Assembly (NCBI GenBank): GCA_004555655.1 | Contig: SFHJ01000024.1 | Location: 27,538-91,537, forward strand | Direction: 5' to 3' | Origin: Clostridiales bacterium | Lineage (GTDB): Bacteria; Bacillota; Clostridia; Oscillospirales; Oscillospiraceae | DNA length: 64,000 nucleotides | Shown here: positions 8,144-16,205 of the stretch, in pieces | How positions within the stretch are numbered: position 1 is the first letter of the stretch | Layout of the letters: each line of letters starts with the position of its first letter | The notes under the pieces: model-generated | The model's input: the letters and a program-made list of their open reading frames with translations, nothing else | What the model was told of the DNA's origin: nothing | Databases searched by the model: none | Program-made: the position numbers and the translations under genes

Positions 8144-8876
8144 AATAATCGACACGCATGAGGCTCAGCCCCTGCGGCGGTGCGGTGAAGCCAGCAAGCT
8201 TGCGGTCTTTGGCCAGCAGCACATCCCTGACGCTCTCAGGCGTGCGCTTGCCCTGCCCGACCTCGAGCAGGGTGCCCACCAGAATACGCACCATGTTCTG
8301 CAGGAAACCCGTACCGTGGAAGTTAAAATACAGGTAATCTTTTCTGCGGACGATCTCGATGGCGTCCACGATGCGCACGGTGGATTTTTTCATCTGCGGG
8401 TTGCTGCAGAAGCTCCTGTAGTCGTGCTCGCCCTGTAAGTACTCCGCCGCCTGCCGCATCGCGGCCACGTCCGGCTGGTAGTCCAGCACTGTGACGTATT
8501 TGCGGTTGAAAACCGGCTTTGTCTCGCCCACATAGCAGGTGTAGGTATAGAGCTTGCCCACGGCGCGGTAACGCGCGTGGAAACGGTCGGCAGCCTCCTT
8601 CACCTCGCTCACACAGATATCATCCGGCAGATAGTGGTTCATGTAATCCCGGATCTCCGCAGGCGTTTTGTCCGTGTCCATATAGGCGTTTGCCACCATC
8701 GCCCGGGCGTGCACGCCGGCGTCGGTACGGCCGGCGCCGATGACGTTAACATCCATACCGCACATACGCGTCAAAACTGTCTCGAGCTTTCCCTGAATGG
8801 TGTCTCTGCCCGGCTGGCGCTCCCAGCCGTAGTAGCGCGAGCCGTCATAGGATATGGTCAGTTTGAAATTTCTCAT
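8142..8876 (-). CDS. truA: tRNA pseudouridine(38-40) synthase TruA
   Basis: A 244-residue TruA, which converts uridines 38, 39 and 40 of the tRNA anticodon stem to pseudouridine. The catalytic Asp sits in 'GAGRTDAGVHARAMVANAYM', the family's most conserved stretch. Other markers are 'RNFKLTISYDGSRYYGWERQ' at the N-terminus and 'GTGFLQNMVRILVGTLLEVG' near the C-terminus. Its ATG overlaps the stop of the upstream zinc-finger gene by four bases (ATGA). Its stop codon is embedded in the terminator hairpin. Confidence 0.95.
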   Translation of the reverse strand: MRNFKLTISYDGSRYYGWERQPGRDTIQGKLETVLTRMCGMDVNVIGAGRTDAGVHARAMVANAYMDTDKTPAEIRDYMNHYLPDDICVSEVKEAADRFHARYRAVGKLYTYTCYVGETKPVFNRKYVTVLDYQPDVAAMRQAAEYLQGEHDYRSFCSNPQMKKSTVRIVDAIEIVRRKDYLYFNFHGTGFLQNMVRILVGTLLEVGQGKRTPESVRDVLLAKDRKLAGFTAPPQGLSLMRVDY

Positions 8877-9283
8877 CGTTTGTTTCCGTCATCCATATTC
8901 CTGGTATACCGGCAGGCCGGGTAGTTCGAGCATCCCCAGAACTTCTGCCCCCTGCGCACGCCGGACTGCCCCGTGCGCAGCACCATCTGCGCGCCGCAGC
9001 GCGGACACTCCGGCACAAGATTCTCCGCCGCACGCTGCCGGTGGCGCTCAGCCGTACGCACGGGCGTTTCGCCGCCCACGACCTCGTCAAAGCGAATGGG
9101 CGTGCAGTGCGCCTTCTTCGCAATCTCAACCGCCAGAAGATCATACAGCCGCTTCAATTCGCCCGGCTGCATCCCGCCGGAGAGCTTGCGGCGCAGGTAA
9201 ATCTCCGGTGTAGTGCCGACCTGCTTTTGGAACGCGTCAAGAAAGCGCTCCCGGTCCGTTTTGTGCTGTTTTCTGGGATACAC
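8873..9283 (-). CDS. C4 zinc-finger (topoisomerase-type) small protein
   Basis: A protein of about 136 residues with a C-terminal topoisomerase-type C4 zinc finger: 'CPRCGAQMVLRTGQSG' and 'FWGCSNYPACRYT'. This is the DNA-binding finger seen at the end of bacterial topoisomerase I, here attached to an uncharacterised helical domain. A GTG at 9283 is preceded by GGGAGG at 7-nt spacing. The ATG at 9289 would leave no room for that site, so GTG is preferred, though not certain. It overlaps truA by four bases and is cotranscribed with it. DNA or RNA binding is inferred from the finger only. Confidence 0.7.
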   Translation of the reverse strand: MYPRKQHKTDRERFLDAFQKQVGTTPEIYLRRKLSGGMQPGELKRLYDLLAVEIAKKAHCTPIRFDEVVGGETPVRTAERHRQRAAENLVPECPRCGAQMVLRTGQSGVRRGQKFWGCSNYPACRYTRNMDDGNKR

Positions 9284-9356
9284 AGACATCCCTCCCATCT
9301 GTTTACAGTATACCATATGCACAGAGGAAAAATCCAGTGCCATCCGAAATTACAGG

Positions 9357-9410
9357 TTGACAAACGCCTCCATCTGTGTTACTGTGTTAACAGCTTAATA
9401 CAGTAACACA
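9357..9410 (+). promoter_or_regulatory. Promoter and palindromic GntR operator
   Basis: TTGACA (9357-9362), 17 bases, TACTGT (9380-9385). Overlapping the -10 is a 36-base palindrome (9375-9410) with perfect outer arms TGTGTTACTG / CAGTAACACA and inner TTAA / TTAA halves around CAGC. Its position over the -10 and start site of the GntR-ABC operon indicates autorepression by the encoded YtrA-type regulator. Confidence 0.8.
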
Positions 9411-9423
9411 AGGAGGTGCCAAC

Positions 9424-9825
9424 ATGCCCTGGGAATTTGTAGATCATCTTCCCATCTATGCGCAGCTCGTCGAGCAGCTCAAGCGAAGAATCGTCACCGG
9501 CGACTACCCGCCCGGCAGCAAGCTGCCGTCGGTGCGCGAGCTGGCGGCCGATGCGGCCGTGAACCCCAATACCGTCCAGCGCGCGTTTGCCGAGCTCGAG
9601 CGCTCCGGGCTTATCTACACCCAGCGCTCCACAGGAAAATTCGTCACGGATGACGCGCCCGCCATATTGGATGCGCGGCGGCAGCTGGCAAGCGCGCAGA
9701 TCGAGGCGTTTTTGTCGGCCATGCGCTCCATGGGCTACCTGCCCGGCGAGGCCGTGTCCATGCTGGAACGGGCCGTGGAGGAACAGAAAAAGGAGGAAAA
9801 ACAACATGCCGATTCTGGAATGTAA
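9424..9825 (+). CDS. GntR/YtrA-family transcriptional regulator
   Basis: A 133-residue GntR-family repressor of the short YtrA type. The N-terminal winged helix-turn-helix is typical: 'PIYAQLVEQLKRRIVTGDYP', 'GSKLPSVRELAADAAVNPNT', then 'AFAELERSGLIYTQRSTGKF'. The C-terminal part is only ~60 residues and lacks the large effector domain of FadR/HutC types. AAGGAGG precedes the ATG. It is the first gene of an operon with an ABC ATPase and a permease, the standard YtrA arrangement, and a 36-base palindrome overlaps its promoter. In studied relatives the operon is induced by cell-wall-active compounds; that is only suggested here. Confidence 0.9.
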   Translation: MPWEFVDHLPIYAQLVEQLKRRIVTGDYPPGSKLPSVRELAADAAVNPNTVQRAFAELERSGLIYTQRSTGKFVTDDAPAILDARRQLASAQIEAFLSAMRSMGYLPGEAVSMLERAVEEQKKEEKQHADSGM

Positions 9826-10510
9826 GGCGCTTTTCAAACGCTACGGCAGCGTACAGGCGCTGAAAAATGTCGGGCTTGCCATCGAGCCGGGCCACATTGT
9901 GGGCCTGCTTGGCCCGAACGGCAGCGGCAAGACCACACTCATCAAGCTGGCCAACGGGCTTTTGCAGCCGACCAGCGGCGAAATTCTGATTGCGGGCGAG
10001 AAGCCCTCGGTCGCAACAAAGAAAATTGTGTCGTATCTGCCCGAGCGCATCGCGCTGCCCGAGCATCTCACGGTCAAGCAGCTGCTTGGGTTCTTCGGCG
10101 ATTTCTATGCCGATTTTAACCGCGAGGCAGCCGGGCACATGCTGAGCCAGCTGCAGATCGCGCCCGATCAGCCGCTCAAGCAGCTGTCCAAGGGCACGAA
10201 GGAAAAGGTGCAGCTCATCCTGGTCATGAGCCGCGCGGCGAAGCTGTATCTGCTCGACGAGCCGATCGGCGGCGTAGACCCCGCGACGCGCGACTATATC
10301 CTGCACACCATCATCTCCAATTACAACCCCGAAGCGTCGGTCATTATCTCCACGCACCTCATCGCAGACGTCGAGAGCGTGCTTGATGAGGTCGTATTCC
10401 TCAACCGCGGCGAGATCACGCTGCATGAGAGCGTGGACAACATCCGCCAGACGCACGGCAAATCTGTGGACGCTCTGTTCCGGGAGGTATTCAAATGTTG
10501 GGAAAACTGA
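9806..10510 (+). CDS. ABC transporter ATP-binding protein (YtrB-like)
   Basis: A 234-residue ABC ATPase. Walker A 'GPNGSGKTT', Walker B 'LYLLDEPIGGVD' and the H-loop 'IISTHLIADVE' are present. The signature is 'LSKGTKEKV' rather than LSGGQ, as in other YtrB/BcrA-like subunits. The ATG at 9806 has AGGAGG upstream and overlaps the regulator gene by 20 bases; it in turn overlaps the permease gene by 16 bases, so all three are coupled. With the permease it forms an exporter of unknown substrate. Confidence 0.9.
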   Translation: MPILECKALFKRYGSVQALKNVGLAIEPGHIVGLLGPNGSGKTTLIKLANGLLQPTSGEILIAGEKPSVATKKIVSYLPERIALPEHLTVKQLLGFFGDFYADFNREAAGHMLSQLQIAPDQPLKQLSKGTKEKVQLILVMSRAAKLYLLDEPIGGVDPATRDYILHTIISNYNPEASVIISTHLIADVESVLDEVVFLNRGEITLHESVDNIRQTHGKSVDALFREVFKCWEN

Positions 10511-11310
10511 TGAAACATGAATGCAAGGCCACGTCGCGGCTGATGGCGCCGCTGCTGCTTGTGGTGCTGGGCCTGGGTCTTGTCGTGCGCGTGTATGACG
10601 GCATTCTCAAAAACGCGGACTACGCGTGGATCATCGAGACGCTCCACGGGCTGCTCATTTTTGCGTTCGTGATTGCGCTCATCGCCGCCGTCGTGTGCGC
10701 GGTGGTGTTAATGGTGCAGCGCTTTTCCAAAAATCTCATGGGCGACGAGGGGTATCTCATGTTCACGTTGCCTGTGAGCGACCACGCGCTCATTTTTTCC
10801 AAGCTGCTCGTGTCGGTCATCTGGTTTCTGGCCGTGATCGCGGTCGATCTTCTGGCCGTACTCATCGCCGTATATGAAAAGGGCATGATGCACGATATTG
10901 CGGATTTCTTCGCCGCTACATGGCGCGCGCTGCAGAACTATTATCTCGCCGCGCGCGGCTGGGTGGTCGTGGAGCTGGTGCTTCTGCTGCTTGTATCTCT
11001 GGCGCTTTCGTGCCTGCAGTTCTACGCGCCAATTGCCATCGGCCACAGCTTTGCCAAGCGCAAGGGGCTTTTGTCGGTCGTATTCTTCTTTGTGCTACAG
11101 TTTATCCAGCAGACCATCGCCACAGGCCTTCTGGCAAAGCTCGTTGAGAAGATCTTCCTTTGGAACGTCACCGAGCCCTATACAGCAGTACAGGTCGGCG
11201 GGCACACACAGTGGGTCATCCTCTGGACGCTGGGCTGTGAGGTCATACTGGCAGGTATTTTGTATCTCATCACGTGGCTGATGATGAAAAAGCGGCTGAA
11301 CCTCGCCTGA
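10495..11310 (+). CDS. ABC transporter permease (six-helix type)
   Basis: A 271-residue integral membrane protein with about six hydrophobic segments (for example 'LMAPLLLVVLGLGLVVRVYD', 'LLIFAFVIALIAAVVCAVVL', 'LLVSVIWFLAVIAVDLLAVL'). It starts within the end of the ATPase gene and is the last gene of the GntR-regulated operon. The sequence 'GYLMFTLPVSDHALIFSKLL' after the second helix is common in permeases of this regulator-linked class. It should form the channel of the exporter with two ATPase subunits. Confidence 0.87.
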   Translation: MLGKLMKHECKATSRLMAPLLLVVLGLGLVVRVYDGILKNADYAWIIETLHGLLIFAFVIALIAAVVCAVVLMVQRFSKNLMGDEGYLMFTLPVSDHALIFSKLLVSVIWFLAVIAVDLLAVLIAVYEKGMMHDIADFFAATWRALQNYYLAARGWVVVELVLLLLVSLALSCLQFYAPIAIGHSFAKRKGLLSVVFFFVLQFIQQTIATGLLAKLVEKIFLWNVTEPYTAVQVGGHTQWVILWTLGCEVILAGILYLITWLMMKKRLNLA

Positions 11311-11337
11311 CGCGCTCTTTTCAAACCGCCTCCCTTC

Positions 11338-11346
11338 TGCTATAAT
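11338..11346 (+). promoter_or_regulatory. Extended -10 promoter of the dehydrogenase gene
   Basis: TGC + TATAAT (11341-11346), a consensus -10 with a TGn extension; a weak TTTTCA lies 17 bases upstream. Confidence 0.65.
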
Positions 11347-11371
11347 GCAGAAAAAGGGAGGCGGTATTGTT

Positions 11372-12337
11372 ATGAAGCTGGTCATTCTCGACGGCTACGC
11401 GGAAAACCCGGGCGATCTGCGCTGGGACGCACTGCGCAGATTCGGCGAGCTCACGGTCTATGACCGAACAAATCCCGATGACGCGGAGGAAATCGCCCGC
11501 CGCATCGGCGGCGCGGAGATTGTCATCACGAATAAAACGCCCGTTTCGCGCGAAGTATTTGACGCGTGCAAAAACCTCCGCCTTGTCGCGGTGCTGGCCA
11601 CGGGCTACAACATTGTCGATGCCGCATATGCCAAGCAGCGCGGCATCCCCGTCTGCAACGTGCCCACCTACGGCACCGACGCCGTGGCGCAGTATGCCAT
11701 CGCGCTGCTGCTGGAGATCTGCTCGCAGGTCGGCCATCACAGCGCCGCCGTCCGCGCAGGACGCTGGAGCGAAAGCCCGGATTTTTGCTTCTGGGACACG
11801 CCGCTGATCGAGTTGGCAGGAAAGACAATGGGCATTATCGGCTTTGGCCGCATCGGAAGAGCGGTTGGGCGCATTGCCAGGGCGATGGGGATGCGCGTGC
11901 TCGCGTGCGGCAGCCGCCCGACGGAGGAAGGCCGTGAAATTGCCGGGTACGTCGGGCTGCCGGAGCTGCTGCGGCAGGCGGACGTGGTGTCTCTGCACTG
12001 CCCGCTCACGCCGCAGACGGAAAAAATCATCAACCGCGAGACGCTTTCCATGATGAAGCCCGGCGCAATTTTGCTCAACAACGCGCGCGGCGCGCTGCTG
12101 GATGAGCAGGCCGTGGCCGATGCGCTGAACGAAGGGCGGCTGTATGCCGCAGGTGTGGATGTGGCCTCCTCCGAGCCGATTTTGGCAGACAATCCGCTTC
12201 TCACGGCGAAAAACTGCTTCATCACGCCGCATATCTCATGGGCGTGCAAAGAGTGCCGTGAACGCATCCTGCAGGCAACGATCGAAAATATCGCCGCTTT
12301 TCTCGCGGGAAGCCCCGTGAATGTCGTCAACCCCTGA
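11372..12337 (+). CDS. D-2-hydroxyacid dehydrogenase (NAD-dependent)
   Basis: A 321-residue enzyme of the D-isomer 2-hydroxyacid dehydrogenase family, reversibly reducing a 2-keto acid with NAD(P)H. The Rossmann motif 'GIIGFGRIGRAVG' starts near residue 150. The catalytic Arg is in 'LLNNARGALLDEQAV', the Glu in 'SSEPILADNPLL' and the His in 'FITPHISWAC'. Hydroxypyruvate/glycerate is a likely substrate by resemblance, but phosphoglycerate or lactate-type activity cannot be excluded. The ATG at 11372 has GGGAGG upstream; an earlier in-frame ATG overlaps the promoter -10 and is rejected. Confidence 0.9.
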   Translation: MKLVILDGYAENPGDLRWDALRRFGELTVYDRTNPDDAEEIARRIGGAEIVITNKTPVSREVFDACKNLRLVAVLATGYNIVDAAYAKQRGIPVCNVPTYGTDAVAQYAIALLLEICSQVGHHSAAVRAGRWSESPDFCFWDTPLIELAGKTMGIIGFGRIGRAVGRIARAMGMRVLACGSRPTEEGREIAGYVGLPELLRQADVVSLHCPLTPQTEKIINRETLSMMKPGAILLNNARGALLDEQAVADALNEGRLYAAGVDVASSEPILADNPLLTAKNCFITPHISWACKECRERILQATIENIAAFLAGSPVNVVNP

Positions 12338-12345
12338 TAACCACA

Positions 12346-12377
12346 GCCGGTCAACCGTTTGGTTGGCCGGCCTTTTT
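12346..12377 (+). terminator. Terminator of the dehydrogenase gene
   Basis: GCCGGTCAACC-GTTT-GGTTGGCCGGC followed by CTTTTTG, nine bases after the stop codon. The stem has one T-G wobble. Confidence 0.9.
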
Positions 12378-12444
12378 GCACTGTGCACCATTTCTCCTTA
12401 CGCCACATATGCTGAAAGCAGCAAGCAAAAAGGAGGCTGATGCT

Positions 12445-12837
12445 TTGGACCATCAGGGAAGCGTGGTCGCGCGCGTCTATACCTCGGACGCGAAGATCCC
12501 CGTACAGGGTGCGACTGTGATCTTTACGAAAATCGCCGAAGACGGCCAGCGGGAGCTTCTGGCCGTGCGGCTGACCAACTACGACGGCTATACCGACCCC
12601 ATTATGGTGGACGCGCCGCCGCTGGCCGACAGCCAGAACTACTCGCCCGATGTACAGGCGTATGCCGTCATCAACATCACCGCCGAGGAGGCCAGCTATG
12701 GCCGCATCCTTGTGCGCAACGCGCAGGTCTTTTCCGACACCGAGACAGTGCAGGAATTTATGCTCATCCCGTCTCCGATGCTGCCGGAGCAGTATGCCCA
12801 GACGGAGGTTTTTTCCATCCCGCCGCAAAATCTCTAG
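12445..12837 (+). CDS. Conserved protein upstream of SpoIID-like gene
   Basis: A 130-residue protein starting at TTG (AGGAGG eight bases upstream): MDHQGSVVARVYTSDAKIPV. The first ~80 residues ('VQGATVIFTKIAEDGQREL', 'TNYDGYTDPIMVDAPP') resemble a carboxypeptidase-regulatory/Ig-like beta-sandwich domain; the end is Pro/Gln-rich. No signal peptide is seen. It lies 10 bases before the SpoIID/peptidoglycan-binding gene and is cotranscribed with it, so a role in spore or cell-wall assembly is inferred from context only. Confidence 0.7.
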   Translation: MDHQGSVVARVYTSDAKIPVQGATVIFTKIAEDGQRELLAVRLTNYDGYTDPIMVDAPPLADSQNYSPDVQAYAVINITAEEASYGRILVRNAQVFSDTETVQEFMLIPSPMLPEQYAQTEVFSIPPQNL

Positions 12838-12847
12838 GAGGTGCGAT

Positions 12848-14188
12848 ATGCCGCCCGTTTTTCCCTACGTACCGGAGACAATCACCGTGCACCTCGGCCC
12901 GCCGGATGAGAGCGCGCAGAATGTGACGGTGTCCTTTCCCGACTACATAAAAAACGTCGTATCCAGCGAGATCTTTCCCACCTGGGAGCCTGCCGCGCTG
13001 CGGGCCAACACGCTGGCCATCATTTCCTTTGCGCTCAACCGCGTATACACCGAGTTCTACCGCAGCCGCGGCTACCCCTTTGACATCACGTCGTCCACGG
13101 CCATCGACCAGAAATTCATTCAGGGCCGCAACATCTATGAGAATATCTCGGAGCTTGTTGATCAGATCTTCAACGACTACCTGCGCCGCGAGAACTTCAT
13201 TGAGCCGCTGGCCGCGAAGTTCTGCAACGGTACGACCGTCACCTGCGAGGGTCTGAGCCAGTGGGGCTCGCAGGAGCAGGCGCAGGCGGGCGTGGGCACG
13301 CTTGATATCATCCACTCGTACTACGGCAGCGACGTGGAGGTCGTGCTGAACGCGCCCGTGCAGGAGCCAGTCGAATCCTACCCCGGCACGCCATTGCGCG
13401 AGGGCGACATCGGCGTCAACGTCGCGCGCATCCAGACTGCGCTCAACCGTGTCTCGCAGAACTACCCCGCCATCCCCAAGGTCACGGTCGACGCCGTCTT
13501 CGGCCCGCAGACGACCGAGGCCGTGCGTGCGTTCCAGTCGATCTTCTCGCTCACGCCCGACGGCATTGTCGGAAGAGCCACATGGTATAAACTGGTGCTG
13601 CTCTACGACTCGGTGCAGCGGCTTGCCGAGCTGCAGTCTGAGGGCGTGAGCTTCTCCGGCTATTCATGGGAATTCTCCCCGTCCATCGCGCCTGGCGAGA
13701 CAAACGCCAGCGTTACGCTGCTGCAATACATGTTGTCGGTTCTGTCGCAGTTCATCTCCACTCTGCCTGCAGTTACCATCACCGGTACCTTCGACGAGTC
13801 CACCGGGCAGGCCGTGCGCGCGTTTCAGGAATATGTGAGCCTGCCGGCCACGGGCGTGGTCGACCAGTCCACGTGGCAGGCACTGTATTCCCAGTATGCC
13901 GGCATTGAGGGCACGGTCTTTTCCGACAATGTCCTGTTCCCCTTCCTCACGAATCCCAACCCGGCGCCCGCACAGGCTGCAGCGGCGTCCGCGCCGCGAA
14001 GAAACACGCGCGTGCAGCCGGTCTTTGCCGCACAGCCGCTGAACGCCGCCCGCGCGCGGCGCGCGGTACCGGCCGCCGTCGCAATCACGCCCGAGGCCGC
14101 GCGTTTTCAGAGCTCCACGCGCTTTGTCCAGTTCCCGGTGGGTGAGCTTTCGGTCGGCATGCAGGATCAGAAGGGAGTGTTGGTATGA
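12848..14188 (+). CDS. SpoIID-like domain protein with two peptidoglycan-binding domains
   Basis: A 446-residue protein. The N-terminal ~180 residues resemble a SpoIID/LytB-type domain: 'VSFPDYIKNVVSSEIFPTWE', 'LRANTLAIISFALNRVYTEF', 'GLSQWGSQEQAQAG'. Two peptidoglycan_binding_1 repeats follow (about residues 190-265, 'TPLREGDIGVNVARIQTALN', and about 295-370, ending 'GVVDQSTWQAL'). The tail is Ala/Pro-rich. SpoIID proteins cleave denuded glycan strands during engulfment. No signal peptide is present, so export or packing into the spore is unexplained. AGGAGG precedes the ATG, and the stop overlaps the next gene by four bases. Confidence 0.82.
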   Translation: MPPVFPYVPETITVHLGPPDESAQNVTVSFPDYIKNVVSSEIFPTWEPAALRANTLAIISFALNRVYTEFYRSRGYPFDITSSTAIDQKFIQGRNIYENISELVDQIFNDYLRRENFIEPLAAKFCNGTTVTCEGLSQWGSQEQAQAGVGTLDIIHSYYGSDVEVVLNAPVQEPVESYPGTPLREGDIGVNVARIQTALNRVSQNYPAIPKVTVDAVFGPQTTEAVRAFQSIFSLTPDGIVGRATWYKLVLLYDSVQRLAELQSEGVSFSGYSWEFSPSIAPGETNASVTLLQYMLSVLSQFISTLPAVTITGTFDESTGQAVRAFQEYVSLPATGVVDQSTWQALYSQYAGIEGTVFSDNVLFPFLTNPNPAPAQAAAASAPRRNTRVQPVFAAQPLNAARARRAVPAAVAITPEAARFQSSTRFVQFPVGELSVGMQDQKGVLV

Positions 14189-14745
14189 CCCGTCCGGAAG
14201 ATTTTATCGCCCGTCCCATCCGCAGCCTGCAGACCATGCTGCGCGTGCTGGCCGCGGTTGACAGCCGCTACCGCGACCTCGTGCCAGACGGCGTATACGG
14301 CCAGCAGACGGCTGCCGCCGTCTCGCAGTTTCAGCGTGTGAACGGTCTGCCGGTCACCGCCGTGACCGACCACGCAACATGGAACCGCATCGTCGACGTG
14401 TTCACCCGGCAGGGCGTGGGCGTGATGCCAGCGGCGCCGCTTGCCATTGTCTGGCAGCCGAAGCAGGTCATCCTCCCGGGCGAGAAGAATTCGCACCTGT
14501 ATCTCATCCAGAGCATGCTGCTGGCCGTGAGCCGTTTTTATCCCGCCATGCCCGTGGCGCAGGTCACGGGCACGCATGACGCCGCCTCTGTCGCCGCAAC
14601 GAGCTGGCTGCAGGAAAAATCGGGCCTGCCCTCTGCCGGCGCGATCGACCAGACGACATGGCTGTACCTGAGCCGTCTCTACCGCATCTCGGCCGGAGAC
14701 GGCTCAACGGGCGCAAACGGAGCAGATCCCGACGCCCAGGCCTAA
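14185..14745 (+). CDS. Peptidoglycan-binding domain protein
   Basis: A 186-residue protein with two peptidoglycan_binding_1-like repeats: 'LVPDGVYGQQTAAAVSQFQR' to 'TWNRIVDVF' (about 15-75), and 'HLYLIQSMLLAVSRFYPAMP' to 'GAIDQTTWLYLSRLY' (about 103-172). It has no signal peptide. It overlaps the SpoIID-like gene by four bases (ATGA) and ends the three-gene unit. The repeats match those of its upstream neighbour, so the pair may have arisen by duplication or a split. Wall or cortex binding is inferred from the domains. Confidence 0.82.
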   Translation: MTRPEDFIARPIRSLQTMLRVLAAVDSRYRDLVPDGVYGQQTAAAVSQFQRVNGLPVTAVTDHATWNRIVDVFTRQGVGVMPAAPLAIVWQPKQVILPGEKNSHLYLIQSMLLAVSRFYPAMPVAQVTGTHDAASVAATSWLQEKSGLPSAGAIDQTTWLYLSRLYRISAGDGSTGANGADPDAQA

Positions 14746-14752
14746 ACGCTTC

Positions 14753-14781
14753 TTGTTCTTTTCCCAGAGTTCTGGTATGAT
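14753..14781 (+). promoter_or_regulatory. Promoter of the acetate-kinase-like gene
   Basis: TTGTTC (14753-14758), 17-base spacer, TATGAT (14776-14781); the start codon is 29 bases downstream behind AAAGGAG. Confidence 0.65.
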
Positions 14782-14810
14782 GGAGAAAACCACACAAAGG
14801 AGCGCGGGGC

Positions 14811-16004
14811 ATGAAAATTCTCATCTGCAACGTAGGCAGTACATCATTGAAATATCAGCTCTTTGAAATGGAGCGCGAGCAGGTGCTCTGCTCGGGCGGC
14901 GTTGAGCGCGTGGGCGCGCCGGTTGGCCGCTTTTATGCGAAAAACCACCAGACCGGCGCGCAGGCGGAGGAATCCGCCGCATTTGCTACGCACCACGAGG
15001 CCATCAGCCGGATGCTGGACGAACTGCTCTCCAGCGGTTTGTCCTCGCTGGAAGAACTCTCGTGCGTGGGTTTCAAGGTCGTGCACGCCAAGGGCGTTTC
15101 GGGCGTACAGTTTCTGACAGACGACGTGCTGCAGAAGATGGCGGACTTCAATTCTGTCGCCCCGGCGCACAATCCGCCGTATCTGGCCGCCATCGCGCAG
15201 TTCAAGGCGCTTCTGCCGCATACGCCGCTCATCGGTGCCTTTGAGACGGCGTTTCACCAGAGCATGCCGCCTGAGGCGTATCTGTATTCCATTCCCATTG
15301 CGCTCTCGCGTGAGCACGCCATCCGCCGCTACGGCTTCCACGGCGCGTCGCATGAATACATGTCTGCATGGGTGGCTGACGTGATGGACGGCACGCCCGA
15401 TCTGAAACTCGTCTCGTGCCATCTTGGCGGCAGCGGCAGTCTCTGCGCCGTCAAAAACGGGCAGAGCGTTGACACCTCGATGGGCTTGTCGCTGCAGTGC
15501 GGCATCATGAACAACAACCGCTGCGGCGACATTGACCCCTATATCATCTTCTATCTGGTCGAGGAATGCGGCATGACACTCTCCGAGGTCAAGACCATGC
15601 TGCAGACGAAGAGCGGTTTTTACGGCATGTCGGGCGGCGTTTCGAACGACCTGCGCGACGTTGAACGCGCGGCGGAGGACGGAAACGACGACGCGGCCAC
15701 GGCCATCCTGAGCTACTGCTACAGCATCAAAAAGTACATCGGCTCCTACGCCGCAGCGATGGGCGGACTCGACGCGATTGTCTTCGGCGGCGGCATCGGC
15801 CGCCGCAGCGCCACGGTGCGCGCGCTGAGTCTGGCGGGGCTGGAGTTTCTCGGTGTGCGGCTTGATGGTGAAAAAAACCGTCACGCCGTCGGCGGCGCAG
15901 ACATCTCCCTGCCGGATTCCAAGGTGCGCATCTTCGTGGTCGACACGAACGAAGAGCTCATCGTCGCGCGCAAAGCAGCCGCGCTGCTGAAACAGCAGGC
16001 ATAA
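14811..16004 (+). CDS. Acetate/propionate kinase-family protein, divergent active site
   Basis: A 397-residue ASKHA kinase of the acetate kinase family, which interconverts acyl phosphate + ADP and carboxylate + ATP. The fold motifs are present: 'MKILICNVGSTSLKYQLF', 'RYGFHGASHEYMS' (His181), 'DTSMGLS' and 'VDTNEELIVARKAA'. Several otherwise near-invariant positions differ. The usual GHRVVHGG Arg is Lys89 ('GFKVVHAKG'), the catalytic Asp of FDTAFH is Glu145 ('FETAFH'), HLGNGAS is 'HLGGSGS', and MMGTRSGDID is 'MNNNRCGDID'. It may be a paralogue with another substrate. No phosphotransacetylase gene lies nearby. Confidence 0.82.
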   Translation: MKILICNVGSTSLKYQLFEMEREQVLCSGGVERVGAPVGRFYAKNHQTGAQAEESAAFATHHEAISRMLDELLSSGLSSLEELSCVGFKVVHAKGVSGVQFLTDDVLQKMADFNSVAPAHNPPYLAAIAQFKALLPHTPLIGAFETAFHQSMPPEAYLYSIPIALSREHAIRRYGFHGASHEYMSAWVADVMDGTPDLKLVSCHLGGSGSLCAVKNGQSVDTSMGLSLQCGIMNNNRCGDIDPYIIFYLVEECGMTLSEVKTMLQTKSGFYGMSGGVSNDLRDVERAAEDGNDDAATAILSYCYSIKKYIGSYAAAMGGLDAIVFGGGIGRRSATVRALSLAGLEFLGVRLDGEKNRHAVGGADISLPDSKVRIFVVDTNEELIVARKAAALLKQQA

Positions 16005-16014
16005 TCACAGAAAA

Positions 16015-16202
16015 AACTGGCTGCCGGTTGGCAGCCAGTTGAGGCTGTCGAAAAACTCCTTTGGAGTTTTTCGACAACAGGCCGCGGCCTGCTGCGCGCA
16101 CGATCTGTCCGCCAAAAGCGGACAGCCTGCACACTTGTGCGGGCGCGAAACGCTGCGAGGCTTTTTCGACACGCAGAACTGGCTGCCGGTTGGCAGCCAG
16201 TT
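16015..16202. repeat. Modular intergenic repeat, copy B, with duplicated terminator hairpin
   Basis: Between convergent ackA-like and apt genes. An identical 26-base hairpin (stem AACTGGCTGCC, loop GGTT) occurs at 16015-16040 and again at 16177-16202. The 136 bases between (16041-16176) begin GAGGCTGTCGAAAAACTCC and end GGCTTTTTCGACACGCAG, and hold the modules 'GCCGCGGCCTGCTGCGCGCA' and a 'CTGTCCGCC...GGCGGACAG' hairpin shared with the copy at 53.7 kb. Each flanking gene thus keeps its own terminator. No coding frame is supported. Confidence 0.88.
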
Positions 16203-16205
16203 TTC

